Source of the DNA: Vanessa cardui
Lineage: Eukaryota; Arthropoda; Insecta; Lepidoptera; Nymphalidae
Assembly (NCBI RefSeq): GCF_905220365.1
Contig: NC_061135.1
Coordinates: 79,501-143,500 of the forward strand
Direction of reading: 5' to 3'
DNA: 64,000 bases
A model generated the notes under the pieces. It was given only the letters and a program-made list of their open reading frames with translations, ran no database searches and had not been told where the DNA came from. The position numbers were made by a program, and so were the translations under genes. Below are positions 11,339-21,065 of this stretch, piece after piece (the stretch's first letter is position 1; every line of letters starts with the position of its first letter).

Positions 11339-13348
11339 CTTAACTAAATTAAAAAGTGAAAAACCAGTAGTAGTGTACCATAAAAAAAAATTTGATCAAA
11401 TTTAAAATTATTTATTGGTGCGGTCGGTACACCGCCGTTACTAGTGTACCCTCGTCAGCTATCCGTCTAATAATGTTAGATAGGGATCCTTTATTTATTA
11501 AAAAAAATGTTAAATCACTCAAGAGAGTAAATACTTATTTTACTCGCCCCCGTGCCCTAAGCCGTCATCTAATCCGCCCACAAATTCAAGCGGCTGTTCA
11601 TATTAAATATATTCAAAACTATTTGTCCTCATTAAAAACCTAAAAGAAATGTTTTATTCATATACAAGCCCCCCTCCGCTCCGCACAGTTGTAAAGCTAA
11701 ACTAAATTTACTACAGAATGTAGTTATATGTACTATGTACATACATCTTTTTGTCATCAGACAATAATACAAACCGCTATGTCCCTGCATTTTAAATTAG
11801 GAATATCTTCGGAAATATTAATTTAACTCACGTGCAGTATAAATACCTTGTATTTAAGGTACTTAATAGGATTACAACTTAAACAAGCCATTACTTGTAA
11901 TAAAAATTAAAGGGTCAAAAATGTTCTTCATAGGGTTACCCCTAAGAGATAGACATATACAATCGCAAATTCTTTCATCGAGCTTTGTAATGTTTACAAA
12001 ACTGTAATACATTATTTTGACCTATCTCGTAGGGTTTATACAGCGTTTGCAATGTAAGCCAAACAAATATATTTTTATTCACTACATCACATTCTTTTAA
12101 AATTATTGTCAGCGTTTTTTATTTAACATACTATATATGTCTTATATATGTCTTATACATTTCTTTTAAATCATTAAATCTATTTAAAAAACGGCATCAA
12201 TATCTGTTCATTATTTTAAAGATCTAAGCGTAGCGTACATAGGGACAGACAGGGAGCGGTATGGGACTTTGTTTAACAGTGTGTAGTAACAGGAATCAAG
12301 TTCGATCCATTTTCCCGTATTGTTAAGCGGTAAGGAGACTCATCAGTCAGTACACATTGTTGTCGCAATAGGGATTAGCAGTTCCTTCTCGCGTTATCGC
12401 GCTGTCGAGCGCGCGCTCTTAGTTGTTATTGTTATGTCCCTCACACCGGTAATTACACCGGCTGGCGTCCTTCCGACCGGAACACTACGAATAATAGACA
12501 AATAAAAAGTATTATTTATGAAGTGAAAATGAATTTTCATAACATAAAAGCTGAGCCATGATGGGCGAGTAGCTAGGGAGCGTGAAGTTTGTCCAAACTT
12601 GCGAGTCAATCCCAGGCGAGCAATATCACATTTTTTCATGCTTAGCCAAATTTATCTCGGCCTCAGCAGTTCTTGAAATGCAGCGCGACGATACATATAC
12701 ATGTACTTTATGACTTTATTTATAATAAATATAAAGAAATATACAAACAAATGTACGCACTTGTTTCTTTATATTTTTGTATAATAATGAATGTCTGGAG
12801 ACATGTCAAAAAACTTTTTTGCTTTGTTCTTTTCACCGCACGCGCACAATTATTTTTAAATTAATGAGTCACCGAGTGATTGCAATTTTTTCAAGTTCAG
12901 TTGTTGTTTGAGGCTTTTCTACTCAACGCTGACTGTTCGTTATTTATCGAAGAAATTCTTAGGAAAGGAACTCGCGAAGGTTCGACGCCGACCGAATTAC
13001 TTATTTACAAAGATTAACTCTCGTGCTGTCTTGAAAGCGGGAAAATTCTTTATTGTTGTATTCCTTTTTAGTCTAAATAGTTCGTCTTCTAAACATAGGA
13101 TCATATAAAAGTTATATATAATCAGTTTGCTATATATCATATATAATATATTATGGATTCATCAAATTTGTCGCAATAAATAAACATAACATGTATATAC
13201 ATACATTTTTAAGTATTCAAGTTTTTCAAACAATAATATATACGTTTTAATATAAAAAATCTAATTTCAAAATTTTGTATGATTTTTTATAAAAATGAAT
13301 ATCGTTTAATGTAAATGACATCTAAAAAAAAGCACCACATTTTTATGC

Positions 13349-13356
13349 TGACGTCA
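13349..13356. promoter_or_regulatory. CRE palindrome TGACGTCA
   Basis: Full 8-base cAMP response element (CREB/ATF family site), in the context TATGC-TGACGTCA-CTAATC. A single motif is weak evidence of function. Confidence 0.25.
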
Positions 13357-14439
13357 CTAATCTGAACCGGTTTGCTGCGTAACAAAGGCAAACATTTGTT
13401 GAGTAGGCCTTCTTATAAGCTTACGCGTGTTAACATTAGCAAACACAGTCTACGTGTCCATTTGAAATAATAAAGTCGGCGTGGAGCGCACGTGTGGGCC
13501 ATTGTGTAGCTATGTCCTAAAGAAAATGGGTAAAGGAGTTTCAAGTGAGTTACGAGTTGGAGCGAGGGTGCAGGAACGAACTCACTTCGACCACTTGACC
13601 GTACGATACACTGCGAACATATTTTGTATTCAGTATCTTATTACTCGGTTTTATAGATAGATAATTAATTCTTATATTTTTTTTCCTTAGAGTATCGCAC
13701 AACCATGGTCCGGAAGATATATTATAGCACTACATGTACTAGCACGACTACATCTACTATGCCTGGGATTATTTGTACTATAATATTTAATGGGTTAAAC
13801 CGATGCTGTATTTATATAATTATTTCTGAAAATAACCGAGTGTGAGTTCTTCTGAGTACATTTGAATAGTAAATAATCGATGAATTTATTCATAAAATGA
13901 AGATACAAAGTACATTTAACAAGTAGGTCGATACAATATGGCTTATGCTAACGGTATGAGTACACAGTTTCGGTAAGTCACGGGAGCAGCGGCCGTGCGA
14001 CCGAGGGCCGGGTGTCGAGGGAGCGGCGCTTTACGAGTATTACGACACAGCTATATCCCTTTTACAACTATCCTGAGATAAGCATTTGCATTGACTGATC
14101 CAATTAACGTGACGTGTGTACCCTCGGCGCTGCGTGTACAGTGCGGAGCCGGAGGTGTTGCAATCCAAAACAAACTCCCAAAAACAAATACCAACACCAA
14201 AGACCGACTCCAAAGATAAGGCTATGACTTACAAGTGCTTAAATGGCAATAAGTTTCTATAATTACTAACCGTGTATCCGATTCGATACCTCATCGAAAA
14301 TGTTAAAGCACCGATTTTTATTACTTATTGGAGTTTATTAAACGTGCGCTTCTTTTATATTATTGTATATTCTCTTCTTTAATACCAAAATATCTCAGTC
14401 CAAATTACACCCAAGTGGGTGATGCGTTTTTAAAACACG

Positions 14440-14492
14440 TCACGCGCTTGTGAGTACAAAGACTGTTCGTCTTTTTTCTCACAAGCGCATGA
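14440..14492. other. Imperfect long hairpin
   Basis: GCGCTTGTGAG (14444-14454) pairs exactly with CTCACAAGCGC (14478-14488). Inside, after a 3x3 internal loop, AAAGAC (14458-14463) pairs with GTCTTT (14469-14474) around a 5-base loop. Outside, after one mismatch, three more pairs form. In total 20 of about 24 stem positions pair. This resembles a small structured RNA or a short pre-miRNA-like stem, though it is shorter than the usual 60-80 nt. Confidence 0.5.
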
Positions 14493-15432
14493 ACACATAT
14501 TTCAAACAGTGAAAGAAGGTTTCTTCTTTACAAATTTCCGTCCTCAGTTTCACTCATTTAAATGATGATTTTACTAAAGCATAGGAAATGTTTCTTGAGC
14601 ACATAAACACAAGACTAAATGAATAAATTCCTCACGAACTTATATCCGTCCAAGTTAAAGTTATTATTTTTTAAACGTTTAGGCAAGCAATGATGTAGGT
14701 ATTGATTCAAATACTTGATGTGTTTGTGTTAAGAGCTCCAGGAGGCCGTTGTTAAAAACAAAAATAACCCAAACAGTATTTTAAAAATGATTTCTTTTTC
14801 AATGATTGAAACGATCGATATATTAGTTCGTTGTCAAACTTTTATAATATTGTACGGTGCGGAGCGGAGTCCGAATGTTTGGGATAACAAACGAGTATTT
14901 TATTGAAACTTTGTCTCTAAAGTTATTACTACACATTCTGTCAAATCAGTAGCATTATATTCGCCGATAGATTTTTTAATACAACTGTGTTAGGAAGCTT
15001 GCATGGCAGTACTAAAAAAATTTTGCCTTAAAAATGACTGCAGCGTAGGATGTGTCTATAATACGAAGTACACTCATAATAAAATTTTTATCGTTTCTTA
15101 TTCGTTTAGTAAAAAAATGTAGGCAATTTCGAAGCATATTCGCCAATTAATATAATAGTTTGGATGTTTAATTTAGATTCTGATTGTTTTTTCACTATAA
15201 CATTCGAAATGATGCTTTATAAAAAACAAATTACTCAAACCAGTTTTAAGAACTATTAAAAATATTAAGCATGTACTTCATTTTATATCGTATAAAAGCT
15301 GCTTAATATTTTCTTGCTGAGCGCACTTTTCATTTTATTTACTAGTTTATTGTAACCGTACGTAGCCGGGCTGGGGGTTGGTCGCTGGTATATTTTAAAT
15401 TAAAAGAAAATCCAGTTGGGACGGAACACGCT

Positions 15433-15440
15433 TGACGTCA
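15433..15440. promoter_or_regulatory. CRE palindrome TGACGTCA
   Basis: Second full CRE, in ACGCT-TGACGTCA-TCGATC, within a modestly GC-rich patch (15415-15490). Confidence 0.25.
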
Positions 15441-17135
15441 TCGATCACGGGCTATTTCCACCTGCACGGACTGGCATCGGACGCGGCGACGCCGAACATT
15501 CAACATTTATATCTTGTTAAGAACAACTCTGAAAACCTGTTGTATGCGTTGTCCACACAAGTTAATGTTTATTTATTTTACGGTGTTCCATGAAATGCAT
15601 TATTTATAACATTTTTTATTTTAAACTATTCGTCGTTTTATTTTTAATTTATTGATTTTAAATTGTATGGCAGACTGTTCAACAATGTTATAGGGTATTC
15701 TAAGGTCTGCCTACCGTGAGCATTATTACACCGGGGACAATAAATTTCGAGTGTGATACATTTCGTGTTGTTATTTCTTAAGTAACTTTACTAACATAAG
15801 AATTAATCATGCTTAAATATATATCAATATGAACTAAAATTAGATACTGTATAAATCTTTACCGTGGGGAATGGTGGCAATAATGTTAACAGTTGTTCTC
15901 AATATTCTTATTGGTGATATCACTTTAATCTTTGGTAAAAGTTTACGTACAAAGGTCACTCGTTATTCTGGACCTACAAATAATTTTATAAAATATGTTT
16001 CTTTTTCAGACACAAATATTTGACTGTATACAAAGTTCATGAATACGAGTGAGTTTATAAATAGCGTGCAGGTCTTGTGTAGTCGGTAGTTATCAAATAG
16101 GAGAACACGCTAAACTCATCAGAGGGCGAACAAAGTAAATCTTGCGCTCATTACGCCCCCGGCGCGGCGTTGATGGGGCTGTAACAGCGCTCTCGCTGCA
16201 GGCTCGTAAATAAATAAGTCTAAGTGCATCACTGATGGGGCGGATACTGTGGTCTTTGGGTATTTATATACGTATATGTATACGACTATGTGGAATTAGA
16301 AGCATGTATGTATGTATGAAATAATATGTAGTTTATAATTATGTATGTATTTTGATATATGTATTATATTATTATATATAATATATATTGTATTATTATA
16401 TGTGCATTATTTGGATGTAGTCGTGTGTAGTTTATTGTTATACTGTAATATTACTATACTTAAATTATAGTTATTATCTCCTCTTTCTATCTGCACTTAC
16501 CTGTTCTCGTCTTAAGCTCCTAACATCAAAGGTTGTCTGTGAGAGATCGCTATAAGCGATAAGACCGCCTTTGCGCACCATTTGTTGTTTTTTTTTTGTT
16601 TCCCTATTACCCATTAACTGGCGTGTAATGTGTTGTGCAATAAAGTATTTTAAATAAAATAAATAGTTGTAAGTACTTAGTATATAAAACATTGTTGAAA
16701 ATGTCGGATAACAAGCGTTAGTTATATTGTGTGTAAATATAACTATAGATGTGTGTATGTTTTTGATGTCATAAGAACAAAATATGCGAAAGCCAGGCGG
16801 GGCAGCACGAAGCGAGCATAAAACTTTAATATCTTTTACGATCTATAAGATTGAGTTTTCTCTTACAAATGAAAGCGTTTTTATTTGAATTTCAAACGTA
16901 CTCTGACCTATTAATATTTATAAAACCCTCATAAATATCTAAAAATAAACGCCGAGTCGTTTTAAATAAACTTCTCCGAGAAACCAGAACCTTTATTCAC
17001 TTGATGCGGATTATAGCTTCGAGGACGTGCCGAGGAGTTATTAACTTTGTTAAATAAATTGCAGAGAAGTTGCCATGGATTTATATCTAAGATAAAGATA
17101 AAGAACAAGTGAATCTTGACCGCTATTGTAAGGGA

Positions 17136-17200
17136 CTACGCGCTACGGGCTACGCTGTAGCACTGCTACGGGGCACGACGTAGCATTGCCGCGGGCTACG
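17136..17200. repeat. CTACG/CGTAG cluster 1
   Basis: Five CTACG and one CGTAG occur in 65 bases (for example CGCTACGGGCTACGCTGTAG, ACTGCTACGGGGCACGACGT). A comparable cluster is at 61676-61733. It lies about 140 bases before the LINE 5' region. The periodicity is irregular, so it is not a simple tandem array. Confidence 0.55.
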
Positions 17201-17514
17201 TTCTTGTTAGTGTATAGTTTTTGTTCACGAAGTCCGTCTGTCGTTTGATTTTTTAATGGGGCTGAATAAAGCGAATATGCATTTATTTAAAACAAAATTT
17301 TGTTCGCAATTATCGTCGAGTTTCATTATGGATCCTTATTTTACAAGTGGTAGTGCCACGCTGTATACCTTCGGGTTACAGCCGAATGGGCCGGCACGCC
17401 CGGGGAAGTACCACTCTCTCACTTAAAATCGGCGTAAAGTAGTAGTTATGCTACCGCGTTTCGTCCGGTAAGTGAGAGTTCCGGAGGCCCAATCCCCCTC
17501 CCCCCCAAAACTTG

Positions 17515-18870
17515 ATGGTTGTGCAGAATTTGGTTAAATTACCCCAGGAGGGTACCATCAGCGACAGCGGTGGAGAATCCCTCTCTGGGCATCCATGCTC
17601 AGGACATACACCACCTGAGCAGGGATGCCCAGGCTGCCCTCCGAATTCTGGGGGGGGCAATTTTGCGCTCGCCACTGTTCGGGGCAAGCGGAGCAGGCAT
17701 CATAAGGCAACCCCTACCACCCTCGCTGTGGACTTCTGCAACATAAGGGGACTCAACTCCAACCTCAACGCCGTTCACTACCATCTGGAAACGGCGAAGC
17801 CGGCCTTGCTCTTTCTAACCGAGACCCAGATATCTTCTCCTGCCGATACGACTTTTCTCTCGTACCCTGGGTACAAATTGGAACATTCCTTTATACCACG
17901 AGCTGGGGTTTGCGTTTACGTCAGAGATGATATCTGTTCTCGACGCCTCGGCAGCCTTGAAGGACAGGACCTATCGATTATCTGGCTGCGTGTAGACTGC
18001 GATGACCATCCGCGAATCTATGCGTGCCTTTATAGGTCCCATAGCGGTAATGCCGAAACCGACCGACTGGTTGAGCACGTCCAAATGGCTACAGATTCCG
18101 TGCTTCAGCAGATTCCATCCGCAGAGATCATTATTCTGGGTGACTTTAATGCTCACCACGCAGAATGGCTCGGCTCACGCACCACCGATCATGCGGGTAG
18201 ATCTGTTCTGGACTTCGCTCTAGCATATGATCTGACACAACTGGTCAACTCGCCAACGCGAATACCGGATGTGGAGGATCATACACCTTCCCTGTTGGAC
18301 CTTCTGCTGACTTCACATCCGGATGGCTATCAGGTTATCGTCGATCCCCCTCTGGGCTCGTCTGACCACTGTCTCGTCCGGAGTACAGTGCCGGTTGTGC
18401 GGTACTCACGGCCTCACTTTGTTGGGTGCCGCCGAGTATGGCACTACAAGTCAGCAGATTGGGATGGGATGCGGTCTTTTTTTGCATCGTACCCATGGGG
18501 GCAGATTTGTTTCTCGCCGGATGATCCGAACGCTGCTGCTGACTCTGTTGCCGATGTGGTGCTTCAGGGTATGGAACTATTCATTCCTTACTCTGCAGTA
18601 CCCATCGGTGGCAAGTCCCAGCCTTGGTTTGGTCGCTTCTGCAAAACGGCATCACGCCGAAAGTGGGAACGCTATCAAACCTGGGCTAATGCATCTGCGT
18701 CTCGTGATGTAAATACCAGCGCATTTAAAAAGGAATACAACTCTGCCTCTAGGTCCCTCAAAAACGTGTTGCTAGGGCGAAGACGGAGTACATTGGCAGA
18801 ATTGGCGAGAGACTGGTGCGTCTCCCTTCAGGAACACGAGCGTTCTGGTCTCTCGCTAAGGCTGTCTTAG
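17515..18870 (+). CDS. LINE endonuclease half of ORF2 (frameshifted)
   Basis: Apurinic/apyrimidinic-like endonuclease that would nick chromosomal DNA to prime reverse transcription. The ATG at 17515 is the first in frame (an upstream in-frame TTG is unlikely). All catalytic blocks of the family are visible, numbering from the ATG: Asn 76 in FCNIRGLN, Glu 103 in FLTETQI, Tyr 173 in ACLYRS, Asp and Asn 200/202 in ILGDFNAHH, and the Ser-Asp-His triad near 283-285 in GSSDHCLV. Residues 1 to about 55 form a Gly/Pro/Cys-rich leader with no clear zinc knuckle. Past FKKEYNSASRSLKN the frame leaves the homologous path because one A is missing in the run at 18760-18764, and it ends after about 35 non-homologous residues at 18870. 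The downstream frame takes over with the overlap region A-R-A-K-T-E-Y-I-G-R-I-G-E-R. Expression as a fused protein would need a ribosomal frameshift, for which I see no clear signal besides the A run. Confidence 0.88.
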   Translation: MVVQNLVKLPQEGTISDSGGESLSGHPCSGHTPPEQGCPGCPPNSGGGNFALATVRGKRSRHHKATPTTLAVDFCNIRGLNSNLNAVHYHLETAKPALLFLTETQISSPADTTFLSYPGYKLEHSFIPRAGVCVYVRDDICSRRLGSLEGQDLSIIWLRVDCDDHPRIYACLYRSHSGNAETDRLVEHVQMATDSVLQQIPSAEIIILGDFNAHHAEWLGSRTTDHAGRSVLDFALAYDLTQLVNSPTRIPDVEDHTPSLLDLLLTSHPDGYQVIVDPPLGSSDHCLVRSTVPVVRYSRPHFVGCRRVWHYKSADWDGMRSFFASYPWGQICFSPDDPNAAADSVADVVLQGMELFIPYSAVPIGGKSQPWFGRFCKTASRRKWERYQTWANASASRDVNTSAFKKEYNSASRSLKNVLLGRRRSTLAELARDWCVSLQEHERSGLSLRLS

Positions 18871-20633
18871 GGAATTTCTGTCAGCCATCTTTTCCATCTC
18901 TGCACAGAGACGGTGAGTCATTGGCCCATACCGCGAAAGAGAAAGCTGATCTTTTAGGCTCTCTCTTCGCGTCGAACTCGACTCTGGATGACCAAGGAAA
19001 ATCTCCACCAACAATTCCGCGATGTGATACCACGATGCCGGAGGTTAAATTCCGGCAAAGTGCAGTTCGTAAAGCACTTCTTTCCTTGGACATTCATAAG
19101 TCGAGCGGACCCGATGGTATCCCTCCAATCGTGCTACGGACATGTGCTCCCGAGTTGGCACCGGTCTTAACGCGTCTTTTCCGGCAATCCTACACATTAG
19201 GCGTCGTCCCGAATTCCTGGAAGACAGCTTTGGTGCATCCGATCCCTAAAAAAGGCAACCGCTCAGACCCGTCCAATTATAGGCCTATAGCCATCACCTC
19301 CTTGCTCTCCAAGATAATGGAGTCCCTTATAAACTGCCAGCTCCTGCGGTATCTAGAGGAGAACCAGCTGATTAGCGACCGCCAGTACGGTTTCCGTCGG
19401 GGTCGGTCAGCCGGTGATCTTCTAGTTTACCTTACTCACAGGTGGGCTGAAGCAGTTGAGAGCAAGGGGGAGGCATTAGCAGCCAGCTTGGACATAGCGA
19501 AGGCCTTCGATCGTGTATGGCACAAAGCGCTTCTTTCGAAGCTTCCTTCCTATGGGCTTCCCGGGAAATTATGCAATTGGATTACCAGCTTTTTGGCAGA
19601 TCGGAGCATCAAGGTCGTTGTCGACGGTGCATGCTCTGACTTAAAATTCGTCAATGCTGGTGTTCCACAAGGCTGCGTTCTATCACCCACTCTGTTTCTT
19701 CTGCATATCAATGATTTGTTGCAAATCGGGAACATTCATTGCTATGCAGACGACAGTACCGTTGACACCTTATACACCGGCCGCGCTAATATTTCTCGGG
19801 AAAACGTCGAAGAGAACCGGAACAAACTTGTGTCTGAAATCGAGTCTTCATTAAACGAAGTCTCGAATTGGGGCCGGCTAAATCTAGTCCATTTCAACCC
19901 CAAAAAGACGCAAGTTTGCGCGTTAACCGCTAAAAAAACACCATTTGTCGTATCTCCACGATTTGAGAACATTCCGATAGCCGCTACAGGTAGTATCGGA
20001 ATACTTGGCGTTGATATTTCGAGCCTCGTTCAGTTCCGCGGTCAATTGGAAGGCAAAGCCAAATTGGCTTCAAAAAAGCTGGGCGTGCTCAGCAAGGCGA
20101 GACAGTATTTCACGTCGGCCCATCGCCTTAAACTTTACAAGGCGCAAATTCGGCCTCACATGGAGTACTGCTCTCACCTCTGGGCGGGTGCTCCCCAGTA
20201 CCAGCTCCTTCCATTTGACCGCATCCAACGTAGAGCGGCTCGAGTTATCGACGATCAAGCTCTTTCCGATCTCCTTGATCCTTTGGCTTTGCGTAGAGAT
20301 GTCGGATCACTCTGCATCTTCTACCGAATTTTTCACGGGGAATGTTCCGAGGAATTGTTCGGATTAATCCCGGCTGCTGAATTTCACCTTCGGACATCTC
20401 GCCAAAATTCTAAGTTTCACCCGCACCACCTTGATGTCCGAAAATCCACAACAGCGCGATTTCTCAGACATTTTCTGCCTCGCACAACCACTTTGTGGAA
20501 CCAGCTTTCGCCGGCGGTTTTTCCGAACCGATACGACATGGGAACCATTAAGAAAAGAGCCTACTCCTTTTTGAAAGGCCGGCAACGCACCTGCAAGTCC
20601 CCTGGTGTTGCAGGTGTCCATGGGCGGTGGTAG
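18816..20633 (+). CDS. LINE reverse transcriptase half of ORF2
   Basis: Non-LTR reverse transcriptase. The homologous reading actually starts at about 18765, just after the frameshift; 18816 is only a GTG and not a credible start. Residues counted from 18816: fingers block HPIPKKGNRSDPSNYRPIAI near 141-160; QYGFRRGRSAGDLL near 190-203; first catalytic Asp 226 in SLDIAKAFDRV; AGVPQGCVLSPTLF 281-294; catalytic CYADD 309-313; thumb and C-terminal region with LKLYKAQIRPHMEYCSHLW and FDRIQRRAARVI. No in-frame stop interrupts the frame to TAG at 20631-20633. The stop lies inside the 3' segment that resembles SINE A. The copy on the minus strand at 5954-7327 is nearly identical. The frame is intact, but it is separated from the endonuclease by the one-base deletion, so it is probably untranslated in this copy. 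Confidence 0.92.
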   Translation: MRLPSGTRAFWSLAKAVLGNFCQPSFPSLHRDGESLAHTAKEKADLLGSLFASNSTLDDQGKSPPTIPRCDTTMPEVKFRQSAVRKALLSLDIHKSSGPDGIPPIVLRTCAPELAPVLTRLFRQSYTLGVVPNSWKTALVHPIPKKGNRSDPSNYRPIAITSLLSKIMESLINCQLLRYLEENQLISDRQYGFRRGRSAGDLLVYLTHRWAEAVESKGEALAASLDIAKAFDRVWHKALLSKLPSYGLPGKLCNWITSFLADRSIKVVVDGACSDLKFVNAGVPQGCVLSPTLFLLHINDLLQIGNIHCYADDSTVDTLYTGRANISRENVEENRNKLVSEIESSLNEVSNWGRLNLVHFNPKKTQVCALTAKKTPFVVSPRFENIPIAATGSIGILGVDISSLVQFRGQLEGKAKLASKKLGVLSKARQYFTSAHRLKLYKAQIRPHMEYCSHLWAGAPQYQLLPFDRIQRRAARVIDDQALSDLLDPLALRRDVGSLCIFYRIFHGECSEELFGLIPAAEFHLRTSRQNSKFHPHHLDVRKSTTARFLRHFLPRTTTLWNQLSPAVFPNRYDMGTIKKRAYSFLKGRQRTCKSPGVAGVHGRW

Positions 20634-20768
20634 TCACTTTCCATCAGGTGAGCCTCCTGCTCGTTTGCCTCCTATGCCATAAAAAAAAAAAAAAAAAAAA
20701 AAATTTTAATAATGAATTATGCTTAATGACAAGTACTATTACTGACACTTTTCAATTAAGTAGGTGTT

Positions 20769-21065
20769 TACTCTTGGCGGTAGGGCTTTGTACAAGCCCG
20801 TCTGGGTAGGTACCACCCACTCATCAGTTATTCTACCGCCACATAACAGTACTCAGTATTGTTGTGTTTTGGTCTGAAGGGTGAGTGAGTCAGTGTAACT
20901 ACAGGCACAAGGGACATAACATCTTAGTTCCCAAGGTTGGTGGCACATTGACGATGTAAGGAATAGTTAATATTTCTTCCAGCGTCATTGTCTATGGGCG
21001 ATGGTGGCCACTTACCATCAGGTGGCCCATATGCTCGTCCGCCAACCCTATACCATAAAAAAAAA
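20769..21065 (+). repeat. SINE A, copy 2 (fullest)
   Basis: Starts TACTCTTGGCGGTAGGGC. The head includes CAAGCCCGTCTGGGTAGGTA and CCACCCACTCATCAG, then GGGTGAGTGAGTCAGTGTAA, TTCCCAAGGTTGGTGGCACA and GTCATTGTCTATGGGCGATG, ending CCACTTACCATCAGGTGGCC ... TATACCAT plus 9 A. It begins 65 bases after the LINE poly-A tail. Its last 65 bases align with the last 60 or so bases of that LINE. This is the longest SINE A copy in the window and a good reference for the others. Confidence 0.9.

Larger units (their letters stand above)
11339..17339. other. Non-coding stretch, AT-rich
   Basis: No gene supported. An open plus-strand frame (11392-11643, starting after the SINE A-tail) has no motif I know. GC-richer patches: 12395-12490, 13975-14035 and 16145-16200. 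AT-rich low-complexity DNA with TATGTATG/TATATA words runs at 16265-16420. Separately listed: full CRE palindromes at 13349 and 15433, a hairpin at 14440-14492, and a CTACG cluster at 17136-17200. A minus-strand open frame at 16474-16692 looks like chance. Confidence 0.55.
17340..20703 (+). mobile_element. LINE (Jockey/CR1-like), near-complete copy 1
   Basis: The order is: a 5' untranslated region with GTGGTAGTGCCACGCTGTAT and CCGAATGGGCCGGCACGCCC; an endonuclease reading frame (17515-18870); a reverse transcriptase reading frame (18816-20633); a very short 3' region overlapping the stop codon; and 23 A (20681-20703). The left boundary is uncertain by about 20 bases and I could not identify a target-site duplication. 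There is no separate gag-like ORF1; the endonuclease frame begins with only about 55 residues of Gly/Pro/Cys-rich leader. A single frameshift at the A run near 18760-18764 splits what should be one polyprotein, so this copy is probably not autonomous. Clade assignment (Jockey versus CR1 group) is tentative and needs a tree. Confidence 0.93.

Noticed and set aside
11392..11643. Frame after SINE A copy 1 as a transposase remnant
   Set aside because: I could not match its residues to any transposase or retroelement motif, and it begins in an A/T-rich run.
16265..16420. Microsatellite or inverted repeat of TATG/TATA words
   Set aside because: Irregular AT-rich low-complexity DNA without a defined unit or arms.
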